The position numbers were made by a program, and so were the translations under genes. DNA of 64,000 bases from Fidelibacterota bacterium (GTDB lineage Bacteria; Pseudomonadota; Alphaproteobacteria; Rhodospirillales; Rhodospirillaceae), in assembly GCA_947472795.1 (NCBI GenBank), contig CANJBL010000012.1:28130-92129 (forward strand), read 5' to 3'. The notes beneath the pieces were generated by a model that saw only the letters and a list, made by a program, of their open reading frames with translations, made no database searches and was not told the origin of the DNA. Positions within the stretch are counted from its first letter, which is position 1. Every line of letters starts with the position of its first letter. Positions 18,860 to 28,105 of this stretch are shown here, one piece after another.

Positions 18860-19891
18860 TTAGGGCATTTCCGAGCCGGAGGGCTGCTTGGTTTCGTCGT
18901 ACCAGAAGGGCCGCGTGCCTTCGACTTTCTGTTCCTCGTAATCGGCGCCAGCAACCTGCCAATCTCCGCAGCCTTTGCAGATATTGGGAATGTCTTGCCA
19001 ACGGTGCTCGCGGTGCGGCTTGCGCAGTTTTTCGTCGAGGATTTCCCACGCGCGCTTCACGGTGATCTCGCCCACGTTTCCGGCCTTGAACATGCCTTCG
19101 TAGTCCACGGCGCACGACACGACGGAGCCATCCTGGTGAATGGCCATGGTGTTGTTGCCCCAGGGGCAGGCGATGCGGAAATCGGTGTTGTGATCGATGG
19201 TTTCAGTGCGCACGGTGCCCGTGGCGGTCCACTCCAGCATCGGGCGGACTTTCACTTCGGCGCCGAAGGACTGCCAGTGGGCGCGGTAAGCGGCGGCTTC
19301 GTGGGCATTCTCCTTCATCACCGAGAACTGCGCGGTGATGGTCGGATAGGTCTGACCCCGTTCCATGCGGCGCCGGCAAAGTTCTTCCACGGCCGGATAA
19401 ACGACGTCCCACTTCGCCTTGGCGCGGATCTTCTCGAAGGTCTCCTTCGTGAATCCATCCAGGCTCAGGATGAAGCGCTTCAAGGGCGAGCGCAGGACCT
19501 TCTCGATGTTGTCATCGCGGTCAAGCAGCGTGCCGTTGGAATTGAGCACAAGGTTTTTACATCCGACTTTGTCGGCATAATCCAGGCGGTCCCACAACTC
19601 ATCGCCCATGATGAAGGCTTCGCCGTAGAACGTCGGCCAAATTTCGCACATCGGCATTTCCCGGCCGATTTCCTCAACGATCTTGTTGTAGAGGGCGCGG
19701 TCCATGTGCTGCTGCGGCCGGATCATTTCCCGGTGCGAGCAGTGAATGCACTTCAGGTTGCAGTACGAGGTGTTCTCGATAACGATCTGCGGCGGGAAGG
19801 GGTGCGGCTTCAGACGCGCTTCAATTTCGAGCAACTTCGAGCGACGGGCATCGTCCTCAAGGTGCTTCTTCAGAAGAGTAAACTGGCTCAA
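18860..19891 (-). CDS. Radical SAM protein with SPASM-type C-terminal cluster
   Basis: A 343-residue paralogue-like partner of the preceding enzyme. The motif CNLKCIHC is near residues 49-56; the C-terminal part shows CPWGNNTMAIHQDGSVVSC and CKGCGDW, again SPASM-like. The N-terminal 30 residues are helical and charged. It precedes the other radical-SAM gene in the transcript. Two similar SPASM enzymes in tandem inside a glycan locus may act in sequence on one substrate or form a heterodimer; this is inference. The 112-bp region upstream (19892-20003) is AT-rich and may hold the promoter; it includes the short inverted repeat AGGACT/AGTCCT at 19923-19939. Confidence 0.88.
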   Translation of the reverse strand: MSQFTLLKKHLEDDARRSKLLEIEARLKPHPFPPQIVIENTSYCNLKCIHCSHREMIRPQQHMDRALYNKIVEEIGREMPMCEIWPTFYGEAFIMGDELWDRLDYADKVGCKNLVLNSNGTLLDRDDNIEKVLRSPLKRFILSLDGFTKETFEKIRAKAKWDVVYPAVEELCRRRMERGQTYPTITAQFSVMKENAHEAAAYRAHWQSFGAEVKVRPMLEWTATGTVRTETIDHNTDFRIACPWGNNTMAIHQDGSVVSCAVDYEGMFKAGNVGEITVKRAWEILDEKLRKPHREHRWQDIPNICKGCGDWQVAGADYEEQKVEGTRPFWYDETKQPSGSEMP

Positions 19892-20003
19892 AAGAAAGGC
19901 TCCTAGGCAGCAGACCGGAAAGAGGACTTATTCAGTCCTATTTATGGGAAACTTATATACAATATTCCTGAGAGAGTTAGAGAACTTATTCATTAATATC
20001 CTG

Positions 20004-21149
20004 CTAATCCAGGACTTCTTCCAACGTTTCGGCCACGATATCAACGTATTCCAGCGGCATGTTGGGATAGAAGGGCAGCGATAAAGTTGTATCGCCCAAA
20101 CGTTCCGCGGCGGGATGGTCGCCCGCCTTACAGCCCAGGTTCTCCGTGAAATACGACAGAAGGTGGACGGCGCGATAGTTCACCACCACTTCGATGCCGC
20201 GCGCCATTAATGCCTGGAGCACCTCATCGCGCGGTTTCGACGTCAGCCAGATCGGATAGACGTGCCGGGCGTGGACAGCGTCGTTGGGGGTTCGCGGAAG
20301 CTCGATGCCGGAAATCTTGCCCAGGCGCTCGGCATAGCGCGCCGCCAGGGTATGCCGTTTGGCAAGGTTCGCCTGCAAACGGTCAAGCTGGGGGATGAGG
20401 ATCGAGGCATCCACATTGCTCATGTTGTACTTCCAGCCCATGGTGACCATATCCCAGTGGGTATAGCCCTCTTTTGAGCGGTCGTAGGCGGTTTTGGTCA
20501 TGCCGTGCAGGCGTATCAGACGCAGCTGCTCATAGAACGCGCCGTCATTCACAACCAGCGCGCCGCCTTCGCCGCAGGTCATGTTCTTCGTGGCATAGAA
20601 GCTGAAACAGGCGGCGTTGGAGAGCTGACCGGGGCGCACACCGTCCCGCACGCCCTCGATGCAATGCGCGGCGTCTTCTACAATGGCGAGACCATGGCGG
20701 TCTGCCACGGCGCGAAGGGCCCGCATATCGCACATCAGCCCATAGAGGTGCACGGGCAGGATGGCTTTTGTGCGCGGCGTAATGGCGGCCTCGACCGCCG
20801 CGGCATCGAGGTTGCCGGTATGGCGCTCGACATCCACAAATACAGGTGTCGCCCCGGCAGAGATGATGGCCGTGGCGGTGGCAATGAAGGTCATGGGCGT
20901 GGTGATCACTTCATCGCCCGGGCCAATGCCGAGGCCCAGCAGGCACATGTGCAACGCGCCAGTACAGCTGGTCACGGCGAGAGCATGTTTTGCGCCCAGA
21001 GCCGCGGCGAACTTCTGCTCGAATTCGGCAGTGACGGCGCCGGTGGTCAGGATGGGACCGGCCAGGACCTTGCGGAAGGCTTCAACCTCGGCCTCGCCCA
21101 GATCGTGCCGGAAAAAGGGGACTTTGGGGGAGTGTTTGGCCGCGGTCAT
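20004..21149 (-). CDS. DegT/DnrJ/EryC1 family sugar aminotransferase
   Basis: A 381-residue PLP enzyme of the nucleotide-sugar aminotransferase family. The PLP lysine is Lys188 in FSFYATKNMTCGEGG, with the family blocks TTPMTFIATATAI, LPVHLYG and IVEDAAHCIE. It probably aminates a 4-keto-6-deoxy sugar supplied by the RmlB-like enzyme at 11485-12522. The GNAT gene 38 nt upstream in the same direction suggests that the new amino group is then acylated, as in PseC/PseH, VioA/VioB or FdtB/FdtC pairs. The exact sugar is not determined. Confidence 0.88.
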   Translation of the reverse strand: MTAAKHSPKVPFFRHDLGEAEVEAFRKVLAGPILTTGAVTAEFEQKFAAALGAKHALAVTSCTGALHMCLLGLGIGPGDEVITTPMTFIATATAIISAGATPVFVDVERHTGNLDAAAVEAAITPRTKAILPVHLYGLMCDMRALRAVADRHGLAIVEDAAHCIEGVRDGVRPGQLSNAACFSFYATKNMTCGEGGALVVNDGAFYEQLRLIRLHGMTKTAYDRSKEGYTHWDMVTMGWKYNMSNVDASILIPQLDRLQANLAKRHTLAARYAERLGKISGIELPRTPNDAVHARHVYPIWLTSKPRDEVLQALMARGIEVVVNYRAVHLLSYFTENLGCKAGDHPAAERLGDTTLSLPFYPNMPLEYVDIVAETLEEVLD

Positions 21150-21187
21150 GGCTTCGCCCTGTTATCTTGCAGCCCACCGCACATGGG

Positions 21188-21742
21188 TCAGGGCGTGGGG
21201 TCCTTCATACCGGCAACCCAGGAGGGCTTCAACAGCGCCATGACGTTCACGTCGTGATGTCGGCCATCGAGAAAGAAGTGCTCCCGCATGACACCTTCAA
21301 TTTTGAAACCGGCCTTGGAATAGAGCGATATTGCCCGCTCGTTGTAGGCCGGCACGTGCAAATAGATGCGGTGGAGGCGCAACATATTGAAGCCGTAGTC
21401 CAGCATGAACTGGACGGCATCCCAGCCCCGCCCGCCGCCCTGGTGTTGCTTATCCCCGATGATGATTCCAAAGCAGGCATTGGCCGAAATGAGATCAACC
21501 CCGACCAAGCTGGCGATGCCAATGAACGTGCTGCTTTGCTTATCCTCAATGGCGAAATAGACGTCCTTGTTGTCGGGCGCCATGGCGCGCATGTACCAGC
21601 TTTCTTCCATCGCCGTCGTCACGGGATAGCGGTAGCCCAGCGCGAAGTCTCTGACGGCGGGGTCATTGCGCCAGGCGCAACTCACGGCGCTGTCTTCCTT
21701 CCGCAGGGCGCGCAGCTTGATGACATTTGTTTCGTATTTCAT
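21188..21742 (-). CDS. GNAT family N-acetyltransferase
   Basis: A 184-residue acetyl-CoA-dependent acyltransferase of the GNAT fold: LRALRKEDSAVSCAWRND at the start, acetyl-CoA loop region around IIIGDKQHQGGGRGWDAVQFM (Q/R-x2-G-x-G/A type) and the C-terminal NERAISLYSKAGFKIEG. It resembles PseH and RimJ-like enzymes. Next to a sugar aminotransferase, N-acetylation of an amino sugar is likely. It lies 7 nt after the methyltransferase gene and before the aminotransferase gene on the same strand. Confidence 0.85.
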   Translation of the reverse strand: MKYETNVIKLRALRKEDSAVSCAWRNDPAVRDFALGYRYPVTTAMEESWYMRAMAPDNKDVYFAIEDKQSSTFIGIASLVGVDLISANACFGIIIGDKQHQGGGRGWDAVQFMLDYGFNMLRLHRIYLHVPAYNERAISLYSKAGFKIEGVMREHFFLDGRHHDVNVMALLKPSWVAGMKDPTP

Positions 21743-21749
21743 GGGGAAG

Positions 21750-22481
21750 TCAGCCGGATAAATGAGGGTTCAGCTTATACTTTGTCTGCATCGGCCATTC
21801 AGCAGCACGATCATGCATCCTGCGCCCAACGCACGAAATCCAGCTTTCAGGCAATGCTTCCTTGAAACGCGTCGTCGCCGGCAGTTTGACGAACTTCCGA
21901 TCAAACGGCCCGCCGTGATAGGCCACAATATCTGTCACGAGCGTATGGCCGTTATCGACATAGAAGTCGTGATAGAAGGTGGGGTTGAAATTGTAGAAGC
22001 CGTGATTGGGCACGTTGAAGGGGTTGTTGTGATAGATGAACCCGCCCACTTTCGCGAGCGAGAGGAAATTCTGCATCACCTGTCCGATATTGAAACAATG
22101 CTCGAGGGTGCCGCCGTCATAGACGATGTCAAACTTGCCCGCGAGCGCCGTGTCCAATGGCTTGTTCAGGTCTTGGATAATTTCGTTGCCGCGTACCTTG
22201 TTGATGTCGAGAAAGGTGATCTGTCCGCCAATGAGGGAAATGAAGTGCTCCGTTTCGATGATCCTATCCAGTTGTCCCTCAAGGCCGTGCCACTTGATGA
22301 TGTTCTGGGAATCCGCCCGCTCCTGAACCGCGGCGGCTATGTCATTGCCGAAGAGCTCTTGCACCTGGGCGCGGCTCATCAGCATGTCCGGATATCCAAC
22401 CGCGACGATTTGAAAGGGTCGGGAGGTGATGGCAGTCATAAGCTGCTTGATCGTCTCAAAACTGGTAGCGCCGAGTGCCAC
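21750..22481 (-). CDS. Class I SAM-dependent methyltransferase-like protein
   Basis: A 243-residue protein with a reduced Rossmann-type methyltransferase core: FISLIGGQITFLDIN, then FDIVYDGGTLEHCFN, which is the motif following strand beta4 in methyltransferases, and FLSLAKVGGFIYHNNPFN. The classical GxGxG loop is not clear, so activity is uncertain. I chose GTG 22481, preceded by AAGGAT; the longer frame to 22727 would overlap the divergent glycosyltransferase gene. It heads the minus-strand unit methyltransferase-GNAT-aminotransferase. Confidence 0.65.
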   Translation of the reverse strand: MALGATSFETIKQLMTAITSRPFQIVAVGYPDMLMSRAQVQELFGNDIAAAVQERADSQNIIKWHGLEGQLDRIIETEHFISLIGGQITFLDINKVRGNEIIQDLNKPLDTALAGKFDIVYDGGTLEHCFNIGQVMQNFLSLAKVGGFIYHNNPFNVPNHGFYNFNPTFYHDFYVDNGHTLVTDIVAYHGGPFDRKFVKLPATTRFKEALPESWISCVGRRMHDRAAEWPMQTKYKLNPHLSG

Positions 22482-22631
22482 GTCAAATCCTTGTGAATAG
22501 GCGCTTTTAGGAGCGCCACCAGGAGACGGTCGAACTATCGCCCGGTAACCAGCAAAAAGTAAAGGTTTCGTCAAGTATGCGTGGTTAGCATCGGCAATTA
22601 TTCTATGTGCCCCAGACAGCTGGACCGGACG

Positions 22632-24167
22632 ATGACCGAACTTGAGAAAACCATTTTTGACTTCGACGCCGCCGGCGATTTTCAGGGTCTGCAAACGTTC
22701 TATCTCGCGAATGAAGCGCCCCCCCAAGACTTCATTAACATCATATGGGCCCTTCTGAACCAGTCACGTTTCCGCAGCGCATATCTGCTGGGAAAGCTGA
22801 TGTATTTGCGCGGCATTATCGGCCCCATCATCTCCCTCGCTATCTATTGCGGCGCCGTGGACGTGGGCAATCAGGAGGACGCTGAACTCGGCAAAGAACA
22901 GCTGCGCCGGCTGTTTGAAGGCACGACGCCGGAAAAACAGGACCTCATTCAGCAGACGCTGGAGCCGTTTTTCATGAACGAGCTTTCCATCGCGATGACG
23001 GAGCCCGACATCACGCCGCGTATGATGAGGATCTTGAATGTCTGCCGCGAAGTTTCCCCAATTTTCCGCAGCATGTTCGATCTGAGCACAGTTTTGCCGG
23101 CGTTGGATATTGAAGAGCAGCGTGCGACGGGCAGATCAAAAGCGCGCTTGATTCCCCTGGCTTCGCCCCCGGCCGGCAAGCACGTGCGGCGAAAAGCTGT
23201 CGTAGCTGTGCGCGACCTCTTTTTCCCGCAATTCAACAACTCGCGGCGCTTTGAGATGGGACCGGCCATCGTCAATGCCATGCGCGCCTACAACTGGGAC
23301 GCCGATTTTTTGGGCATGGACTTCAACGGGCGCGAGGAAAACGATTGCCGGCGTATTGTTGAAGCCTGCGTGGGTCGGGGCATAAATGTGATCGTGCTGG
23401 ATGCGGTGATTTTGCACTTTCCCGAGTGCATCCAAATGATCGCCGAGATGCGCCGCGCTGCCCCCGACTTGAAAATCATTGGAATTTATTTCGATGCTTG
23501 GCCCGTCAAGGCCAAGCAGCTTAAGGAATCCTCGCTGCTCCTGGATTTGATATGGACGCTTAGCCCCGATCTGGAAGCGTGGCAGCAACCGGAATTCAAC
23601 GGCAAGCTCTTCTTCGCGCCTTTTCCGCGTGGCGGCGATTTCGGCGGCCCCATCCTGCCGCTCCTTCCCAAGGCGACCTTCATCGGTGGTGTGGCCGGGT
23701 ACAATTGGCATCGCGCGCTTTGGATCGCAGCCATGCGCACCGAGCAGATGCCTGTTGAGTCGCGCATGACGGAGTTCAAAACCGACGGCCTCAGCGCCAT
23801 GGAAAGCTATGTCCTCTATATGCGCCGGTTCGCTGATAGCAGATGTTCACTGAATTTCAGCATGCGCTCGAACATGACGTTTATCGTGACGGGCCGGTCA
23901 TTCGACATTCCTGCCGTCGGCTCGCTTCTTGTGCATGAAAGATGCGCGGAGCTTGATTGCTACTTTATCGAGGGCGAACACTATCTGCCGTTCACCACGT
24001 TTGCCGAACTGCGCCAGGCGTTAAAGTTCATTCAAGAGCGCCCCGCCGAGGCCGAGGACATCAGGCGTCGCGGCAATGCTTTTTTCCGCGAGCGCTACCT
24101 CGACGACAAACTCATCGGCTATATGGACCAGGCGCTCTACCACGGTCCGGCGGCGTCAGTGACCTAA
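22632..24167 (+). CDS. CgeB-like glycosyltransferase (GT-B, family 1-like)
   Basis: A 511-residue protein. The C-terminal part resembles the CgeB/GT4-like donor domain: SLNFSMRSNMTFIVTGRSFD, PAVGSLLVHERCAELDCYF and FIEGEHYLPFTTFAELRQAL, followed by RRRGNAFFRERYLDDKLI. The first 180 residues are helical and unassigned. The start ATG 22632 follows the frame in which the family-like part begins with MTELEKTIFDFD; the upstream ATG at 22581 is less likely. The gene converges with the radical-SAM gene at its 3' end, overlapping by 12 nt. Donor and acceptor are unknown. Confidence 0.75.
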   Translation: MTELEKTIFDFDAAGDFQGLQTFYLANEAPPQDFINIIWALLNQSRFRSAYLLGKLMYLRGIIGPIISLAIYCGAVDVGNQEDAELGKEQLRRLFEGTTPEKQDLIQQTLEPFFMNELSIAMTEPDITPRMMRILNVCREVSPIFRSMFDLSTVLPALDIEEQRATGRSKARLIPLASPPAGKHVRRKAVVAVRDLFFPQFNNSRRFEMGPAIVNAMRAYNWDADFLGMDFNGREENDCRRIVEACVGRGINVIVLDAVILHFPECIQMIAEMRRAAPDLKIIGIYFDAWPVKAKQLKESSLLLDLIWTLSPDLEAWQQPEFNGKLFFAPFPRGGDFGGPILPLLPKATFIGGVAGYNWHRALWIAAMRTEQMPVESRMTEFKTDGLSAMESYVLYMRRFADSRCSLNFSMRSNMTFIVTGRSFDIPAVGSLLVHERCAELDCYFIEGEHYLPFTTFAELRQALKFIQERPAEAEDIRRRGNAFFRERYLDDKLIGYMDQALYHGPAASVT

Positions 24168-25700
24168 CAGCCGTCTTTTGAGCTGCACCTTGCTCATGTT
24201 TTCCACGTTCGTGCGTTCCGTCGCGCCAAACCGCTTTTCGACCAAGTCGAGATAGGCCGGATTTTTGAAATAGGCCGCCCAGGCATTGTCCCTGAAGCGA
24301 AGCACGTCGGCGGCGCTGACGTGCTTGGTGGGCAACGGTTGGCTGTCGTAAGAGAGAAATGCGTATCCCTCGAAAGAGTCCGGCAACTGCCAGTTATTCT
24401 TCTTTGCAATGTTGTGCATCGGGCTGCCGGGTAAAGCCTGGCAAGGATACATATTCGCCATCTCGGTATTGAGTTCCAAGGCAAGGTCGAGCGTGGCTTG
24501 CATGGTGTCGTTGTTATCGTCGGGGAAACCGAAGATATAATTGCTGATGATATTCAGGTCCGCGCCGCGGATCGTGTTGCAGATCTCCCTGATATTCACA
24601 TCTTTGAACGAGCCCTTGGAGACTTCCTGGCGCACAACTTGCGCGCCGGACTCGATCCCCAGAGCAAGCCAATTGACGCCGGCTTTTTTGAACAGCTCCA
24701 GCGCGTCCTTGCGGACGGTATCGACGCGTGAATAGGCCCACATGTTGAAGTCAAAGCCTTCCGCCACAATCTCGCGCAGGATGGGTTCGTAGTATTTCCG
24801 GTTCAGGAAAAACATCTCATCGCTGATGCGCAATGTCTTGACGCCCATATCAGCCAGCTTGCGCATCTCGCGCATGACCCACGCCGGGCTCCAGAAGCGC
24901 ATGCCTCTTGAATGGGAAGAATCAACACCGTCGTCGCTGTTGACGCGATTGACGATATTGATCATGCAGAAGTCGCAGCCGAAATTGCAGCCCAACGACG
25001 TGTAGATAGCCGCGAAAGGGGTTCTTTTGGCGTGGTCGAACTCCGCATGCCAGAAGTGTGCGCGGTATAAATCCAGCGGCGACTTATTGTAAGGCAGCAG
25101 GTCCCAGGCGTAGCCCGGTAGATCGATGTCCATACGATCTTGCGGAACAATCTTTTCCGGCGGGTTCAATTTCAGTGCCGTCGGATCGGATGCATCGGGC
25201 TTGTACCCAATGCCCTTGATGTGTGCCCTATCGGAAGTAAGATTGCTTTTGAGAAGGTTGTGCAGCGCATAGACGCCTTCGTTGAGAAGGACGATGTCAA
25301 TGCAGCCGTGCGCGAGCACCTCACGCGGCAAGGCTGACGTGTGCGAACCCACGAAGCAGATTTGCATCTGGGGGTCTTCGGCCTTGAGAGCCTTGGCGAG
25401 AGCCAGGGCGCCAATCATGCTTGTCGTGCCGGAATTAGGGTTCTGGCCATAGATGACAAAAACATTCAGACGCGCCCGCGCGTCGATCACGCGGGCGACC
25501 GCCTGATCAAGGGTCAGACGTTCGGCGTCGCAATCGAGAATTCCCACCCCAAAACCTTTAGCGCGGCATGACTCTGCCAGCAGGAGAGCCCATGTGGGCG
25601 GCTCAATGGCCGAATAGACCTTGGCCAGCTCCTGATACGCTTTTTCCGAACTATTGGGATTAATGAGGAGAACGTCGAGTTGTGGACTAAGTGCAGTCAT
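24156..25700 (-). CDS. B12-binding-domain radical SAM protein
   Basis: A 514-residue protein with an N-terminal cobalamin-binding-type Rossmann domain (residues 8-150) and a radical-SAM domain whose cluster motif is Cys238-x3-Cys242-x2-Cys245 (CNFGCDFC). LRISDEMFFLNRKYYEPIL and GIESGAQVVRQEVSKG are typical of this class (BchE/HpnR-like). The N-terminal domain lacks an obvious DxHxxG cobalamin-ligand motif, so B12 may bind base-off without a protein His or not at all. Class members perform methylations and ring or carbon rearrangements on lipids, tetrapyrroles and glycans. The function here is unknown; it is divergently placed from the GT61-like gene. Confidence 0.87.
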   Translation of the reverse strand: MTALSPQLDVLLINPNSSEKAYQELAKVYSAIEPPTWALLLAESCRAKGFGVGILDCDAERLTLDQAVARVIDARARLNVFVIYGQNPNSGTTSMIGALALAKALKAEDPQMQICFVGSHTSALPREVLAHGCIDIVLLNEGVYALHNLLKSNLTSDRAHIKGIGYKPDASDPTALKLNPPEKIVPQDRMDIDLPGYAWDLLPYNKSPLDLYRAHFWHAEFDHAKRTPFAAIYTSLGCNFGCDFCMINIVNRVNSDDGVDSSHSRGMRFWSPAWVMREMRKLADMGVKTLRISDEMFFLNRKYYEPILREIVAEGFDFNMWAYSRVDTVRKDALELFKKAGVNWLALGIESGAQVVRQEVSKGSFKDVNIREICNTIRGADLNIISNYIFGFPDDNNDTMQATLDLALELNTEMANMYPCQALPGSPMHNIAKKNNWQLPDSFEGYAFLSYDSQPLPTKHVSAADVLRFRDNAWAAYFKNPAYLDLVEKRFGATERTNVENMSKVQLKRRLLGH

Positions 25701-25879
25701 CTAGATTGTGCCCCAGGAGCAGCTATGGCAGATCCTTTATAGGATAGGTGAATTGGCCGCTGGAAGAAACCGCCCTGCGCGGGAAGGGCGTAATTGCTCC
25801 ATCCAAAGGTCGGGCACCTGATTGTCCATATACGGGTATTCGCATAAGAGAAGAAGGCGTTCCTGGAATTTCCGAGCAA

Positions 25880-26968
25880 ATGACCAATCTTGAACTCTCA
25901 AACATTACACTCCAGAAGCTGTGCGAAGAGCAGGGCGAGCCCTATCGCCACATAACATCCGGCGGCTTCGACGGCCCTCGTAAGATCCGTACGATCGATG
26001 CCCCCATGTTGGTGAACTTTCACCGCGCCGACATGTACTGCGGTCGCGTGCGGGACGTGGTGGTATTTGGAAAAAGCTACGTGACGGATCAGCCGGGCAG
26101 AGGTGTTTTTCTCGGCCAATCCCACAGGGACTACAACCTCAACGCTTTTGCACAGTCATATGTTGAAGAAATAGTCGCCGAGACCAGACAAAATCCCCTC
26201 ATAGAAGAGGAATGTTGTTTTCTGGGCGGGGCTAAACCCTTTGGACATTTCATCTTCGAATATCTTTACCGGTTGCCCGCATTTGATGTTGCCGACCTTT
26301 CCAAAAGACTGCCGGTGATACTCTTCGATGATTTTCCGGAGGAGTGGGTATCGTTTCTAGAGCTATATGGCGTGCCGCCGCAGAACATCTTCAGGATACC
26401 AAGGTATCCTGCCGTCCGCTTTAAGAGCGTGTGGATAGCGCCGTGTCCGAATGCCTTAGGGCGAGATCGGAACTATCGATTATGGGACGATGGTATTCAC
26501 AAGCTTCGAAACACCCTGAGAGCGAACGCTCTGCAGGACAATCATCCGCCGGGACCAAAGCGACTTTTCCTTGGCCGTAAGGGGGCCGCTCACCGCCGGC
26601 TTTTGAACGAAGACGCGCTGTGGGAAATGCTCGCGGCACGCGAGTTTGAGAGGGCAGACTTTGTCGGATTGTCGGCGGCAGAGCAAGTTCGCCTCGTAGC
26701 GAATGCCCAGCTGATTGTTTCTGTGGTGGGCTCTGCAAGTCCCATCACTAGTTTTGCGCCCGACAACTGCACCATCATAGAAATTCGTCCCCCAAACGTG
26801 GTTGGCGCATTGGGTTCGTTTGGATTTGCCGTCGTGATTGGCCAGCGGCTCAATTGGGTGGAGTCCAAAATCCTTGCGTGGGATAGCTCAAAACCCCCTA
26901 TTGATCAGGATACCGAAGTGGATATCGACAGCGTGCGGGATCTTGTTGATAGGGCGCTAAAGCCGTGA
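25880..26968 (+). CDS. GT61-family glycosyltransferase
   Basis: A 362-residue protein of the DUF563/GT61 type. Seen are GHFIFEYLYRLPAFD, RLFLGRKGAAHRRLLNEDAL, and the C-terminal block ANAQLIVSVVGSASPITSFAPDNCTIIEI; that block includes the usual nucleotide-sugar binding region. GT61 enzymes transfer xylose, arabinose or related sugars in plants and act in bacterial capsule and LPS synthesis. The start ATG 25880 begins a plausible N-terminus; the frame extends to 25748 without coding character. The 179-bp divergent region 25701-25879 presumably holds promoters for both neighbours. Confidence 0.8.
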   Translation: MTNLELSNITLQKLCEEQGEPYRHITSGGFDGPRKIRTIDAPMLVNFHRADMYCGRVRDVVVFGKSYVTDQPGRGVFLGQSHRDYNLNAFAQSYVEEIVAETRQNPLIEEECCFLGGAKPFGHFIFEYLYRLPAFDVADLSKRLPVILFDDFPEEWVSFLELYGVPPQNIFRIPRYPAVRFKSVWIAPCPNALGRDRNYRLWDDGIHKLRNTLRANALQDNHPPGPKRLFLGRKGAAHRRLLNEDALWEMLAAREFERADFVGLSAAEQVRLVANAQLIVSVVGSASPITSFAPDNCTIIEIRPPNVVGALGSFGFAVVIGQRLNWVESKILAWDSSKPPIDQDTEVDIDSVRDLVDRALKP

Positions 26969-27103
26969 TCCTCCGCCGCGCTCGGGTAGGCCATCTCGTT
27001 AATTTTGTTTAAGTAATTTGGTGTAATCTGCGATTTGCTCCAAAGTGAGAGCGGCGGCGGATTGTCGTCAAATTGGGGTTCAAAACGCTGAACGGCCTCC
27101 GAC

Positions 27104-28105
27104 ATGCTGGCCGAGATTGATGAAAGAGTGGCCACCTTGACGAAAGAGGCAAAAGAGCACGCCCCGGCGCTTCTGTCGCGCCTGTACCGCGCCCTGTACC
27201 GCATACGCCGGGTAGAGGAAGACGTCGCCCGCATTTATCCCACGGACAAGATCAAAAGCCCTTCACATCTGTCGCTGGGACAGGAGTCTGTCTCGGTTGG
27301 GATTTGTGAAGCCTTGCGCAAAAGCGACATCGTCTTTGCGACGTACCGCAGCCATGCCGCTTACCTGGCCAAAGGCGGGGACATCAACCGCATGATTGCC
27401 GAACTCTATGGCAAAGAAGACGGCGCGGCGCGCGGCAAGTCCGGCTCCATGCATTTGATTGATATGAGCGCAGGCATGATGGGCACGTCGGCCATCGTCG
27501 GATCGACGATCCCGTTGGCGGTCGGTTACGCCCTCGCCGAGCGCATGAAGGGTAAGGACACGGTCGTTGTGGTGTTCTTCGGCGATGGCGCCATGGAAGA
27601 AGGTGTCTTTCATGAGAGCTTGAATTTTGCGGCGCTCAAGAAGGTGCCAGTCCTGTTCGTATGCGAAAACAATACCTATGCCATTCACACGCCGCTGCAC
27701 ATGCGCGTGCCCAAACCCAATTTCCGTGAGCGCGTTGAGGCCTATCAGATCCCCACACGGCTGGTGGAGGATGGGGACGTGCTGACCCTTCTGAAGGAAA
27801 CGGAAGCCGCTGTTTCGCGCATTCGTGCCGGCGGCGGCCCGGAGTTCTTCGAAGTCATGACCATGCGCTGGTTGGAACACGTGGGGCCCGGCGACGATCT
27901 GCACCTGAATTATCGCACCAAAGCCGAGCTGGACTCTTGGAAGGCTAAAGACCAAGTGAAGCGCCTGGCATCCATGCTGGCCCCTACCGAGCGCCAACGC
28001 GTCGAAGCCGACGTCGAAAGCGAAGTGGCTGCCGCTTTTGAGTTTGCGGAAAAGAGCCAGTACCCCGCCGATCACGAATTATACGAGCACGTGTTCCATG
28101 ACTAA
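27104..28105 (+). CDS. TPP-dependent 2-oxo acid dehydrogenase-type E1, alpha subunit
   Basis: A 333-residue alpha subunit of a thiamine-diphosphate enzyme. The TPP motif begins FFGDGAMEEGVFHESLNFAA and ends in CENN about 27 residues later; SPSHLSLGQESVSVGI and GKSGSMHLIDMSAGMMGTSAIVG-type segments match pyruvate/acetoin dehydrogenase E1 alpha. No E2 or E3 genes are near; instead it lies in a nucleotide-sugar block. This argues for a carbon-transfer role, for example adding a two-carbon unit from pyruvate to a keto sugar, rather than a dehydrogenase complex. It overlaps the beta-subunit gene by 8 nt. Confidence 0.88.
   Translation: MLAEIDERVATLTKEAKEHAPALLSRLYRALYRIRRVEEDVARIYPTDKIKSPSHLSLGQESVSVGICEALRKSDIVFATYRSHAAYLAKGGDINRMIAELYGKEDGAARGKSGSMHLIDMSAGMMGTSAIVGSTIPLAVGYALAERMKGKDTVVVVFFGDGAMEEGVFHESLNFAALKKVPVLFVCENNTYAIHTPLHMRVPKPNFRERVEAYQIPTRLVEDGDVLTLLKETEAAVSRIRAGGGPEFFEVMTMRWLEHVGPGDDLHLNYRTKAELDSWKAKDQVKRLASMLAPTERQRVEADVESEVAAAFEFAEKSQYPADHELYEHVFHD

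Noticed and set aside
16671..19065. Long plus-strand open frames opposite asnB and the radical-SAM genes
   Set aside because: They are shadows of minus-strand genes with conserved motifs; no start signals or domains.
19892..20003. AT-rich gap with the small inverted repeat AGGACT/AGTCCT, considered as a terminator or attachment site
   Set aside because: The stem is only 6 bp with no T-run in either direction and no integrase or tRNA nearby; more likely promoter DNA.
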